From: Riptortus pedestris
Taxonomy: Eukaryota; Arthropoda; Insecta; Hemiptera; Alydidae
Assembly (NCBI GenBank): GCA_019009955.1
Contig: CM032233.1
Coordinates: 84,372,501-84,436,500, forward strand
Reading direction: 5' to 3'
DNA: 64,000 bases
The position numbers were made by a program, and so were the translations under genes. The notes below the pieces were generated by a model that searched no databases, was not told where the DNA came from, and was given only the letters and a program-made list of their open reading frames with translations. The first letter of the stretch is position 1. Each line of letters opens with the position of its first letter. This document shows positions 11,067 to 22,613 of this stretch, one piece after another.

Positions 11067-11627
11067 TAGTATCAAGATATTCAAGCCCAAGCAAAACATA
11101 TGATACTCAACTCATGGCAGAAATCTTGGTTTGCCACAACTAATAACAAACTTCGAGAACTGAAACATACACTTGGTGAATGGCCTTCTTCAAAAAGGCT
11201 AATTAGAAGAGAAGAAGTAAGTTTTAACGTGGTTGAGAATTGGCCATTCACGACTAACTCACACTTACCTATTTACTGGAGAAGACGTACCTTACTGCCA
11301 ACACTGTAACTGTAGACTTGCTATAAAACATATACTAACTGACTGCTATTTAAGGACTCACATAGACCTACCATACACTTTGACTGAATTACTAAATGAC
11401 TGTAGCCCTTATATAGACCGAGTATTACACTACTTATTACACTATTATATTATATTACACTACAACATTTTCAAAAAATTATAATGTACAGTAATACTGA
11501 AAATATTTGCAGAAATGAGCATACTTACGTAAATATAATAATGTTATATGTTAAATAACTGATTCGTCGCTAAATCGCCCCAGTTGCGAAATGCGATTAT
11601 TGTATGAATCAATAAATAAATAATAAA
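11067..11627 (+). mobile_element. 5'-truncated Jockey-type LINE with 12-bp target duplication
   Basis: A 561-bp insertion bounded by perfect 12-bp direct repeats TAATTTAGTATT (11055-11066 and 11628-11639). It contains the end of ORF2 (11070-11480) and a 3' UTR ending in an (aataaata) tail at 11607-11627. The same 3' UTR (cgattcgtcgctaaatcg, gcgaaatgcgatta) occurs inverted at 29196-29290, so both copies belong to one family. The perfect duplication suggests a relatively recent insertion. Confidence 0.9.
11085..11480 (+). pseudogene. LINE ORF2 C-terminus (Jockey-like), frameshifted
   Basis: Two overlapping frames rebuild the protein tail. The first (11100-11218) reads ILNSWQKSWFATTNNKLREL to RRE; the second (11233-11478) reads RIGHSRLTHTYLFTGEDVPY, then CQHCNCRLAIKHILTDC. 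The pattern 'RLRIGHTRLTH...C..C...LT..HIL..C' is the conserved segment after the RNase H domain of Jockey-clade LINE ORF2, whose product is reverse transcriptase used for target-primed insertion. The frame breaks near 11220-11235. RT and endonuclease domains are absent because of 5' truncation. Two related copies lie at 21578-22376 (plus) and 29590-29880 (minus). Confidence 0.85.
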
Positions 11628-11744
11628 TAATTTAGTATTATTTTATTTAAATAGATATAAATTTGTCAGTGCGACAAAGTAAATTTATGTGAAATTAAAT
11701 ATTATTTAAGAACATTAAATTCACCAGTATTATAAAAGGAGGAA

Positions 11745-12553
11745 TAATAGTAAAAGGAATGTATATAATATTTATCATGCACGATTTATACAAATATAGC
11801 CTGAAACAATTCTATTGCCTACAAAGCAAGAATGAAATCGGGTCTCCCAAGTTCAAATTGCCATTTCGGAGTTGTAGATTTTTTTTCTAGAAAGCGCAGA
11901 AGAATAAACTATTATAAGAATATATACAAAGGAGAAAAACTTCATTGTTCAAAAATTAAATAGCTTCAATTTAGCGAATGTTAAAATAATTGATTATAGA
12001 AAGTCCGTCACGCAGGGGCTGCGTAAACTAAGCAGATTTCTCTCGTGAAGTTTAATAATAGATAAATCTACATACTGGTAACACAACACCACCTTGAATA
12101 TTAAGTGAATAAATACAAACGGTAATAAGAAATCTTTCCCCTCCAGGCGGGAAGCGTCTGAAATGTAAACAAACAGGTCTGCCAACCCGACTCTCACCGG
12201 AAAGAAAAACAATTACTGAAATATATCAGAATATAAATTATTAATTTGATTGAAAACTATTTATTATATCCAGTACTGTAATTTATAATGAATCAGAATA
12301 AACTTTATCTCAATCAATCAAATTTAAGTAGTCCAAAAACTTTTCCTTAAGGGAAATCTGGTAAAAACATTCTCAAACTGGAAATTAAAATCCTTATAAT
12401 TAAATAGAGACAAAAAATCTGAATCAATGTATCTACGTATATTTCATCTAATTGCTGGAAAAGAAAAATAATATATTTTTTAATAAACTGGAATTTGTAT
12501 AATGTAGGTATTCGGTTGTGTTATAACGTCGTATTCGGTTAGTAGTTAGTTTT
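11745..12553 (+). repeat. Repeat X upstream of HL-B, copy 1 (split)
   Basis: 11745-11999 and 12367-12553 match 26441-26825, and the last ~130 bp also match 25020-25143. Markers are 'tatacaaatatagcc', 'acaattctattg', 'ataattgattatagaaag|acattctcaaactg' and 'aataaactg'. An HL-A copy (12000-12366) interrupts it exactly where copy 2 is continuous. Repeat X always precedes HL-B here, so it is either part of a larger element or a segmental duplication. Confidence 0.65.
12000..12366 (-). mobile_element. HL-A internal-deletion derivative
   Basis: Only about 367 bp. The 3' end (aaagtccgtcacgcaggggctgcg, 12000) and about 280 bp of long-subtype sequence join directly to the 5' end (ttttccttaagggaaatctggtaaaa, 12340-12366). 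Block A and the core are gone. It inserted into repeat X: the uninterrupted site is readable at 26632-26660. No target duplication is evident. Confidence 0.82.
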
Positions 12554-12618
12554 TAGCAGCAGTCCCTACTAAACAGCTATGATGTACTCATGAAGCAGCT
12601 TTCTAAAATTGTTTTTCT

Positions 12619-14515
<1,897 letters not shown>

Positions 14516-14518
14516 TAT

Positions 14519-14572
<54 letters not shown>

Positions 14573-14974
14573 GTGTGTGTGTGTGTTTGTGTGTGTTTGT
14601 TACCACTCTAGCGGTTGCAATTTGTTTTTAAAGTTACCAATGTCGATATATAAGCATTTCATGTAAAACTAAAGGTCGCCTGACGACTGAAATCCAGGGG
14701 AGTGGGAAATCGATCATTTAAAAAATCTATCTTATTATGAGCCGGATTGAAGAATTTTATATAACTATTCTTTTTAAACAATTGATGGTCTATAAATTTT
14801 GTTTTATACATTTTTTCAGCTTTCAGTAAACCCTCATTTCTACCCATCGGATTTTTTTTTTCGAAATACATGTTTTATTTTATTGGAATATATGGTTTTG
14901 AAATTTATGAAGAATATATGGTGGTATGAGATCTACAGATAAGCCTGAACGTTGAACATATGCTTGAACCGCGA

Positions 14975-15137
14975 GAACGGTAACAGACAAATATAATATA
15001 CAATTTTGAACGGACTTCATTTTCGTTGTTTCTTCATTTCCTAGGTAGGATCGATGAACATTTGAAGAAAAATTTCTAAAATCGCGTCACGAGTACGTCC
15101 TCAATAGCAGATTCCCCTTAAGGAAAATCTAAAAACA
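14975..15137 (-). mobile_element. HL-A fragment (5' end)
   Basis: Inverted block A (gaacggacttcattttcg... aggtaggatcgatgaacatttgaag) ending in the 5' palindrome remnant (gattccccttaaggaaaatct). There is an 8-bp local expansion near 15030. Confidence 0.75.
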
Positions 15138-15925
15138 TGAGGTGAAATATTGACTCATTTATTAAGAATATATTTATTTTTACTTCAGCATAAACATACG
15201 ATGAACATAAATCATTTTAATGTCTGACATATGGACCGAAATACGGCGGAGGTAATATAAGGGTAGTTGTCCGTACAATATTACCTATTACAGTTGTAAG
15301 CAAATCTGCTTATAAAAAAGTGGACGTTAATAAATAAATATAAATAATAATAAAAAATATGCAGAGAATAAATAATGCTGTATAAATATATAACGAAAAA
15401 ATTTGTGGTTATTTTATGGCTTTTAATTATATGAAATATAATGTTAAAGACATTTCTTAATATAAAACTATTAGTTAAGGATAATATAAAAATACTCAGA
15501 GCTTATAATCAATTTGACATATCAATTTACATTTAAAATTAAAATAATTAATTAAAATTTGTTAATAGACTTAAATAGACTTCATAATTTAAGAACATGT
15601 AATAGAGATGTAAAAACACTTTCTACCAACATAAGTAGTCCAGTTGCCCCATTACTTAATATAGAAATCGGTGGGGAAAAAAATAAATGGCTGGAACAAG
15701 TTGTACGTTGTCAGAAAGAAAATTTATTATTATGTCTTGTAGTGAAATAAATTAACCCACAATTGGTATTTGACTAATTATCCTTCAAACTCATATTTAA
15801 AAAAAACAAAATCTGTCGGGCGGAGTCTTTTAAAACAAGTTTCCATCCAAAATATCTCAAGATCAGTTCGTCGAAAATGCATGCGTTCAACGGAAATTAT
15901 GTTTTGAAACAGTAAAGTGAAACAA
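15138..15925. other. Unassigned AT-rich sequence with a SINE tail
   Basis: Around 15318-15350 'aaaaaagtggacgttaataaataaatataaataa' matches the 3' tail of the SINE at 63621-63845, so a truncated SINE or LINE tail (plus) is likely. The rest is AT-rich without coding signal. Confidence 0.45.
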
Positions 15926-16299
15926 TTATGTATCGAGTTTGGTAACGATGAAACAAAAACTAGGACCACAACCGTGATTGTGGTAAAGACAAATATTAAG
16001 AATTTTTAAAGTTTTCCACCTCCAAACCCCCCCTCCCCCGCGTTCGATTTCATCCGTTAACGAACTTGATCTGTTTTTTTAAATAAAAAAATTATATATC
16101 AAATTTGGTAACGATAAAACAACATTTGCGACCACTAGTGTGGTAACAGACAAATATATACATAAATGCAAATTTGAACGGACACCATATTTTCGTCGTC
16201 TACTAGGTAGGATCAATGGACATTTGAAGAAAAATTTCGAAAATCGTGTCTTGAGTACGACCTTAATAGCTGATTTCCCTTAAGGGGAATCTGCTAAAA
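15926..16299 (-). mobile_element. HL-A copy, 3' truncated
   Basis: Partial block B, including a rearranged internal duplication of the 'tttggtaacgat(g/a)aaacaa' segment (15938 and 16105), then inverted block A and an intact 5' end (tttcccttaaggggaatctgctaaaag). Confidence 0.78.
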
Positions 16300-16391
16300 G
16301 TCCTTCATGCAGGTGCTGCATAATCTAAAAAGATTTCTCACATTCTGGCATAACACACTTGTGTTCTCGTCTCACGACATAATTCTCTATT
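16296..16391 (-). mobile_element. HL-A 3'-end fragment (C subtype)
   Basis: aaaagtccttcatgcaggtgctgcataat... 'ctggcataacacacttgtg...tctcacgacataattctctatt'. This short C-subtype end is tightly packed between two other copies. Confidence 0.65.
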
Positions 16392-16510
16392 AGCAGATTT
16401 CCCTTAAGGGAAATCAGCTATTGAGGTCGTACTCATGACGCGAGTTTCGAGAAATTTCCTCAAATGTCCATCGATCCTGACCCAGGAGATGACGAAAATG
16501 AGGTCCGTTA

Positions 16511-16582
<72 letters not shown>

Positions 16583-17070
16583 CTGTTAACGCTCTAGCGG
16601 TCGCAATTTTTGTTTGATCGTTACCAAATTTGGAATTTAATCGTTTTATGTAAAAAGGAAGATCAAGTTCGTTAATGGCTGAAATCGGACCAGTGGGAGG
16701 GGGGGGGTTTAGAGGGGGGATTTTTGAAAATTCACAATATCTCCGTTATTATGCGTCGGATCAAAAAATTGTATAGAATCAATCTTATTGCAAATTAAAT
16801 TTACTATAAATATTGTTTTATACATTTATTCTGTATCTTGAATATTAACCGAGATATTTGCATTTGTATTCTGTGTGTGGTCGGCAGGAGTCGGCTATGT
16901 TCGGAAATTTCCATCGAGAGCTCTGGCGGCCGTTTCCATAACTATTTTTCCCTCTTGAATAGGTTTAGAGATACCTTACTACTACAGGTGTTATTGGGCA
17001 GATTTATCTACTGGAAAACGTCACGTGGGAAATCTGCTTAGTTTACGCAGCCCCTGCGTGACGGACTTTT
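16392..17070 (+). mobile_element. HL-A complete copy, short subtype (reference copy)
   Basis: Best full example, about 679 bp. Order: AGCAGATTTCCC, the palindrome GATTTCCCTTAAGGGAAATC, block A (tattgaggtcgtactcatgacgcg... gatgacgaaaatgaggtccgtt), (TA)n core at 16513-16577, block B (ctgttaacgctctagcggtcgcaattttt... gaaatcggaccagtggg... tctccgttatta... aaccgagatatttgcat), short-subtype insert (gtcggctatgttcgg... ccgtttcc), CACGTGGGAAATCTGC, a hairpin with stem ACGCAG/CTGCGT and loop CCC, then GACGGACTTTT. The 5' GCAGATTTCCC and the 3' GGGAAATCTGC are inverted copies. No coding capacity. This architecture matches HINE/DINE-1 elements mobilised by Helentrons. Confidence 0.88.
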
Positions 17071-17077
17071 ATATGTA

Positions 17078-17440
17078 AAAAACCGATAAGTAGAAGAGGG
17101 GGGGTTCCTGAAGGCAGACCGCAATAAAGTACAAATAACTCTTATTAAGAGCTACGAAAAAATGCATAGAATAACAATGGTAGAACGCGAATAGTTTTAC
17201 TAGATTGGATCTATAACATTTACATGCCTGACTCATAATAAGGGATATTTTTTGAATTTTCGAATACCCTCGAAATCCCTCACTATTCCAGTTCCGATTT
17301 CAGCCAGTAACAAATACGATCTTAGAGTTGCAGGAAACGGTTAAATATGGAGTATGGTAAAATTAACCACACATTTTCGAGTAAAGAATGAACAATCTGA
17401 CGACATCACATAACGTATTTTCGTATCTCGGGATTTGAAC
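17078..17440 (-). mobile_element. HL-A fragment (C module)
   Basis: Carries 'gataagtagaagaggggg', 'ctcataataagggatattt', 'gatttcagccagtaacaaata' and 'aaacggttaaatatggag', then 'cgacatcacataacgtattt'. The same module occurs at 39330-39700 and 61200-61590. Confidence 0.65.
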
Positions 17441-17503
17441 TGGCTGGTCGAGGTCCATCATCAACGGATGGATAATATGGTCGAAACGCCTCCACTCTTA
17501 ATA

Positions 17504-17600
17504 CAGTCGACTCTCGCTATCACGAAGTTCCACGGGACTACCATTTTTGTTCGTGTTTTGTATAGTTCGTCTTAGGCATAGTTCGAGTTATAAATGCAAT
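17504..17600 (-). mobile_element. Truncated Tigger end
   Basis: Begins CAGTCGACTCTCGCTATCAC after a TA and continues through 'gaagttccacgggac' and 'gttcgtgttttg', matching the inverted right end of the element at 7855-8675. The rest is lost at about 17600. Confidence 0.8.
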
Positions 17601-17737
17601 GCTAAACTTATAACTAAAACGTTTTCTAAATAAATATTAAAAGATACATATAATAGAATGTCTAGGAGATGGAGAGGAAACACTGACCGAGAGCTGGTCC
17701 CTATTGAGCCGACATCTCCGGCGAGACTGGGAGCCTA

Positions 17738-17922
17738 CTCCTGGTAATTGCATGTATCTCGCAAAGTAAAATTTCAATGAAAACCATATTTGGTATTTAA
17801 CCTGAATGAAGTGGTTCATGATATAACAGCTTATTTTTAATATGGCATGAGTAGGAGTGGGGGTTTACTGAAAACCTGAAACTATAAAATACAAATATAT
17901 CGGCTAATATTCATGATACCGG

Positions 17923-17964
<42 letters not shown>

Positions 17965-18213
17965 ATGTATAAATTACATTTATTGAACATTAAATTTGCA
18001 ATAAGATTGGTTTTAAACAATTTTTGAAATCCGACGTATAATAACGGAGATATTTTAACTTTTCGAAATACTACTTCTAACCCCACTTCCCTCTTACTGG
18101 TCTATTTCAGTCATTAACGAATTTTATCTTTGTTTTTGCATAAAACGTTTAAATATGGAGTTTGGAAACGATCAAACCAAAATTACGACCGCTAGAGGGA
18201 TAACAGACAAATA
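17738..18213 (-). mobile_element. HL-A copy, both ends truncated
   Basis: Middle and block B of the intermediate subtype, with an extra (TA)n/TGTA tract at 17930-17968 inside 'gataccgg...ataaattaca', i.e. outside the usual core. Block B ends at 'gaccgctagagggataacagacaaatata'. Confidence 0.78.
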
Positions 18214-18484
18214 TATATTTCTAGCAACCGGATCAAAGCGAATGAGCTACTTATACTTGTGGTGGCCTATAGTATCCTTTTGTCAGAGCAACAGCTTTTC
18301 ACTCGAAGAGCAGAGGAATGCTATCTCCTGTGAACTAACATTGTAAACCTTAATGCTAGTTCACACGAGATAACATCCCCTGTTCATCCAGTGAAAGCTT
18401 GTTCTCCTAAAGGATACCAACGGTGCCCGCAACTGTCAGCATCCGAATAAAGCACTCATCTTTATCGACTACATTCAGTATATT
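18214..18484 (+). mobile_element. Foldback insert with Penelope-like end
   Basis: An imperfect inverted repeat of about 65-70 bp (18273-18342 and 18352-18416) has a 9-bp loop; the arms begin 'tatcctttt' / 'aaaggata'. It is followed by 'accaacggtgcccgcaactgtcagc' and 'aataaagcactc', a degenerate form of the hammerhead-like terminus at 2805-2842. It lies between two HL-A copies. Confidence 0.45.
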
Positions 18485-18485
18485 C

Positions 18486-18835
18486 TCTTAGCAGATTCCC
18501 CTTGAGGGAAATCAGCTATTCAGGTCGTATTCATGATGCGATTTTTGAAAATTGTTCCCAAATGTCCATCGATCCAACCGAAGAGGTGACGAAAATGAAG
18601 TCCGTTCGAATCTGTATATCTACCAATCTATCTACCTATCCATATATATACTAGCGGACCCTACAGAAGTTGTCCTGCATGATTCCAATGGGTGAGGGGG
18701 GGGGGTAGCTTCGAAAATTCTTAGTATTTCCGTTATTATGCGTTGGATCGAAATATTGTATAAAAGCAGTCTTATTGCAGATGTAATGCTCTGTAAATGT
18801 TATTTATTTGTTTTTTCACTATGTTGATTATAGGT
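18486..18835 (+). mobile_element. HL-A copy, 3' truncated
   Basis: 5' end agcagattccccttgagggaaatcag, block A, a (CTAT)-type core (18620-18650), then part of block B to 'gtaaatgtt'. Near 18652 'actagcggaccctacagaag' interrupts the core, perhaps another insert remnant. Confidence 0.75.
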
Positions 18836-19205
18836 TACATATAGGCTAAACGTAAAAGGTTATAGTAAAATGAATGAAGGAGAAATAGCGGTTCTAGCTA
18901 TAGCGGGAATTCTGACACATTTCCAAAAAGTGATTATAAACATATTTTTAACATAAGCCTATTATTAGGGGAGAAATAAGGACATCTTAAGGGCGTGGAA
19001 AATCTGATGGGACTTTTTTACTTTACCCACACCAGTTACTTATTTCTAAATCAGTGATTTATCTTATTGTTAAATTAATACTAGTGAAGAACGTGATTAA
19101 AGTAATGGATTTAACAAGCTTCAAATGTAAACAAAAATGATAGTTGAATATGCAATTCGTTGAATTATTCATTTAGAGGGTAAATATGCTTTTAATGGTT
19201 ATAAA
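18836..19205. other. Unassigned sequence
   Basis: Moderately AT-rich, no coding signal. 'tgaatgaaggagaaatagcggttcta' resembles 47690-47715, so it may be another dispersed repeat. Confidence 0.35.
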
Positions 19206-19899
19206 ATTCAATCAAATATATCCTCGTTCTTGTATTTCTTCTCTAAACAAACTCACATAGGTATGAGTCTAGAAGGGATCTTCTGGTTCCACATTCAATT
19301 TTGTTCTTTTTTTTAGCGCTGGCTCACAATGACTCAATCCTTTGAATAGGGGCTCCTGTATTAGGATCAACAAAAGTTTGTGAATAGTTAACTGTATAAT
19401 GCCTGAAACGCAGTCCCGCAATTTTTCTGAGACCTTGTTAAGATTGCCATAAGTCAGAAAATATCGTTGTTTCTGGGAGTACAGACTACTTAATGCATTC
19501 AGTTAATGTATCAGCTGATCTATCTGGCATGTCATACAAATAACATTGATTTGGGTGCATTCTTCCAACCTGATACTTCCTTTTGGGAAAACAACCTTCA
19601 TCAATTCCGACATGAAGTCCCTCACCTTCATTTACCATCGGTTTCATTTCAATGTCACTGGCACAAACTTCTCTTAGCATATTTTTCCGGTTAGTTATGG
19701 TTCTTGAAGAAATGTTCAACTCTTTCTTGCAAAATTTCGTGGTTGCATAGCCCTTCAGCCAGGTACAAATAAACAAAATACACTTCCTCAATAATAACTT
19801 ACAAGGGTTGAACCAGGCCCCTTTATAAACACCGATTTCCTCTCTGCAACTCCTCAAACTGAATCTAAATGCTGGGTGATCTTCTTTGGTGAAAAGCAA
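19206..19899 (-). pseudogene. Merlin / IS1016-like (ISXO2-type) transposase pseudogene
   Basis: The open part (19899-19486, 137 codons) reads an aromatic helical region (LLRKCILFICTWLKGYATTK), an HTH-like KELNISSRTITNRKN, then the first catalytic segment GLHVGIDEGCFPKRKY, equivalent to the family's 'VEIDES.F.KRKY'. The same frame continues past a TAG through IFSDLW (second acidic residue) and VNYSQTFVDPNTGAPIQRIE (third catalytic block) to GTRRSLLDSYLCEF. Stops occur at about 19484 (TAG), 19440 (TAA), 19330 (TGA) and 19250 (TAG). The E to G change in 'IDEG' and the four stops show that it is dead. Merlin transposases act in the nucleus on TIRs with 8-9 bp duplications; I could not locate the TIRs. 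Conserved length and order make the family call firm. Confidence 0.85.
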
Positions 19900-20170
19900 G
19901 CTTCATAAAGTGTTTTCTTCTTTATTTTCGGGGTTTATGCAATATTCCGAACCGAAAACAACTTCAACGTTTATTAAAATCTAGGAAGTAATAATTAGGT
20001 AACCTATTTTATGTATATTTTTTTTCTTTTATTTATTTATTTATTTTGGAGCGTTTGCAGCGAGGCGATATTGCTCATCAAAAAAGAACAAAAAAAAATA
20101 ACAACGTATATAAACAAAATGCAAAACTGAAAATAGTAACAAGAAAAGATTAAACAATACAAACTAAGAA
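19900..20170. other. AT-rich flank with (TTTA)n tract
   Basis: 'ttttatttatttatttatttt' lies at about 20028-20047. 'ggagcgtttgcagcgaggcgatattgctcatc' follows. No gene recognised. Confidence 0.35.
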
Positions 20171-20600
20171 CACAAACAAATAACAAAACGACACTAAATA
20201 ACAGAACGCAACAAAATAACAAAACTCAACTAAATAACTGAACGCAGACAAATAACAAAACGAAACTAAATAACAGAACGCAACAAAATAACAAAACTCA
20301 ACTAAATAACTGAACGCAGACAAATAACAAAACTCAACTAAATAACAGAACGCAACAAAATAACAAAACTCAACTAAATAACTGAACGCAGACAAATAAC
20401 AAAACGAAACTAAATAACAGAACGCAACAAAATAACAAAACTCAACTAAATAACTGAACGCAGACAAATAACAAAACGAAACTAAATAACAGAACGCAAC
20501 AAAATAACAAAACTCAACTAAATAACTGAACGCAGACAAATAACAAAACGTTACTAAATAACAGAACGCAACCAAATAACAAAATGTAACCAAAGAGCCA
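20171..20600. repeat. 18-bp minisatellite with 72-bp higher-order period
   Basis: Units of about 18 bp, all beginning ataac(a/t)(a/g)aac, follow each other in the order ataacaaaacgaaactaa, ataacagaacgcaacaaa, ataacaaaactcaactaa, ataactgaacgcagacaa. This four-unit block (72 bp) itself repeats about 5-6 times with few changes. Because 18 is divisible by 3, the minus strand is open for 217 codons (hydrophobic YLV.FCYL.AFS pattern). That frame is a by-product, not a supported protein. Confidence 0.9.
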
Positions 20601-20873
20601 AAAAAAAACAAATCAACAGATAAACAAAAACAAAACATTAAATTGAAAAACATAAAATCTTGTGAGGGAACTAGATAATTAAGAACTATAAAGATTAATA
20701 AAATTACGTAAACTAAATGGTTAAAAACAAGACTAAAATCAAATAAATAATAATTAGTATGAATAAAATGAAGATTATTCTTTTTTTCTTTTAAAATAGA
20801 CATATGTTATTAAATAATGGCATGATAAATCACTAATAGTATCAAAAAGTAACTAAGTAAGGGCAAAGTAAAA
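20601..20873. other. AT-rich flank of the minisatellite
   Basis: A-rich sequence with no coding or repeat structure recognised. Confidence 0.35.
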
Positions 20874-20920
20874 AATACCCAATCTGCTTAGCTTACGAAG
20901 CCCCTGCTTGACATTTTTTT
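20874..20920 (+). mobile_element. HL-A 3'-end fragment
   Basis: 'aatctgcttagcttacgaagcccctgcttgacatttttt': terminal motif and hairpin only. Confidence 0.65.
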
Positions 20921-21394
20921 ATTTATTTGAACTGCCGTTGCACACATCTTTCGATGTGAACTGTCTTATGATTTAAGCATAGTTCATGGAGTTGTACAGC
21001 CTCCGAGCGAGGAGTGATAAAAATCAAGTTGGAAGGGAATAACTGCTCTAACGGGACTTAATGAAAACAATGAAAAGGCAGGCAAGAAGGATGATAAATA
21101 AATGCGAGGCCTTCCTGGCACACACTGTGTACACGGCTCAGATTTACGAGCACATTCTAGCCTGACAGATAGCCAGGGGCCCTTCAAGATATGTATGTAT
21201 AAATCAGGCTTCAGGAAGGAGTCAACACATGCCTTGCTCCAATACGGCAACCGCCATGCCCCTAGAATCTACTCTCCAAGACCACAAATCAGCATCACCG
21301 CCTACCCAATAGTTAACAGTGAGCATTAACAAATGGCTGAAACAAATAACTCGTTTAATATTCTAGTTAGGAAAAAAAACGTATATAACAACAA
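20921..21394. other. Unassigned, less AT-rich sequence
   Basis: Higher GC than its surroundings, with overlapping open frames on both strands (20984-21250 minus, 21102-21329 plus). 'gaggccttcctggcacacactgtgtacacgg' looks coding-like, but no domain is recognised. Confidence 0.35.
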
Positions 21395-22430
21395 TTATAA
21401 ATTAAATTATTTATTAACGTCCACTTTTTGCAACTAAGGCTAATTGGGACGGGTTATCTAGAGGTTACCAACTATTTCTAGCCAGGATGGGATTAAGGAT
21501 TTTATTTAATGGATTCCCGCACTGAATAAATTCCTTTGCCCATACATGAATTTAACTCGCCACTCTTAAGTTTACCACATTACTATTTATTAGTTACTCT
21601 GTCATGTGGGCATATCTCAGATTAATATAATAGACAAAGCAGCCAAATAATCAACTGAACTTGAACAAATAGATTTTTTGGACTTACCTCACCAAGAAGC
21701 TTTCTCTCAAATAAGAAAACTCGTAATTAATGACTGGAATAATTTATGGAACAACACTGACAGTAAACATAGAGAAATGAAATTAAATACGCTCAAACTG
21801 GACTTCAAGTAGAAGACACACTTGAAGAGAAGAAATTGTACTTACACGCCTACGCACAGGACACACAAGACTAACACATTCATATCTAGTAAGCAGACAA
21901 GATGAACCGATATGTGATGATATGTTGCTACTACAACCGGCCACTGACAGTAAAACACATATTAACTGACTGCACACGAGTAATAACGTAGCCATGGCCC
22001 AGAAATTTATGCGAACAACTAGCCGACAATAGCCAATTTATAGATGATGTTTTTCACTATTTAATAAATAACGGATTATTTAATGAAGTATTAAAGCTAT
22101 TAGTTATCGTTATGAAAATTATATATAGCAAGCATTGTATTTGTGGAATATAAGATTTAGCTCCTTCCAGTTTAACTCATTATAGTTTTTCTTTTAGTTT
22201 TTTTATTTAGTTTTTTCTCATGTTGTAAATATATTAACAAATTTATAATTAGTTTCCTATTTATTTTGTACTTATGTAAAATTTAGCTTTGTAAAAATTT
22301 TGATATTTCTTTAATTATGTAAAATTATATTCTAACACGTCATTGTAGCGGCATCTCAAATAAATAATAGTCTTATGTTTACCATGACATTAAGGTCAAC
22401 GCTTTAACTCACATGGCTAACCTGAGTCCC
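21395..22430 (-). mobile_element. tRNA-related SINE, split by a LINE
   Basis: The SINE head (minus; caggttagccatgtgagttaaagcgttgacctta) is at 22385-22428. Its body and tail (agagtggcgagttaaattc... cccgtcccaattagccttagttgcaaaaagtggacg...aataaataatt) are at 21395-21577. Together they match the intact SINE at 63621-63845. The LINE 21578-22376 sits between, flanked by GTTTACCA duplications. The B box (gttcgattc in the intact copy) is mutated to 'gttaaattc' here. Confidence 0.85.
21578..22376 (+). mobile_element. Jockey-type LINE, 5' truncated, inserted in a SINE
   Basis: Bounded by 8-bp duplications GTTTACCA (21570-21577 and 22377-22384). The coding part reads CHVGIS...DKAAK (end of the RNase H domain, family pattern 'SHVGI.GNE.AD'), then a stop, then FLDLPHQEAFSQIRKLVIND, EEIVLTRLRTGHTRLTHSYL and PLTVKHILTDC, with frameshifts near 21800 and 21935. 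The 3' UTR is about 300 bp and ends 'aaataaataatagtcttat'. It is related to, but diverged from, the LINE at 11067-11627. Non-functional. Confidence 0.85.
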
Positions 22431-22439
22431 CCCCCCCAC

Positions 22440-22612
22440 ACACACACAACTGCAGAAATTATATTTACAACAAGATGTTATACATTGCCTATTCGATTTA
22501 TAATTACGGAGATATTTAGGATATTGTATATTACTCCATCTAAAGCCCCCCTACCTTTTGCTCCAAACTTTATAATAGGTTTTACACGAAACGCTTATCA
22601 ACAACTCTATAA
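22440..22612 (+). mobile_element. HL-A/HL-B fragment (block B)
   Basis: Degenerate 'acattgcctattcgatttataattacggagatattt... aaagcccccctaccttttgctcc... ttacacgaaacgctta'. Its orientation reads as inverted block B, so the original element ran on the minus strand. A (CA)n run lies at 22437-22448. Confidence 0.45.
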
Positions 22613-22613
22613 A

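Noticed and set aside
20150..20803. 217-codon hydrophobic open frame (minus), membrane-protein-like
   Set aside because: Produced by an 18-bp tandem repeat whose length is a multiple of 3; low complexity, no start context, no family.
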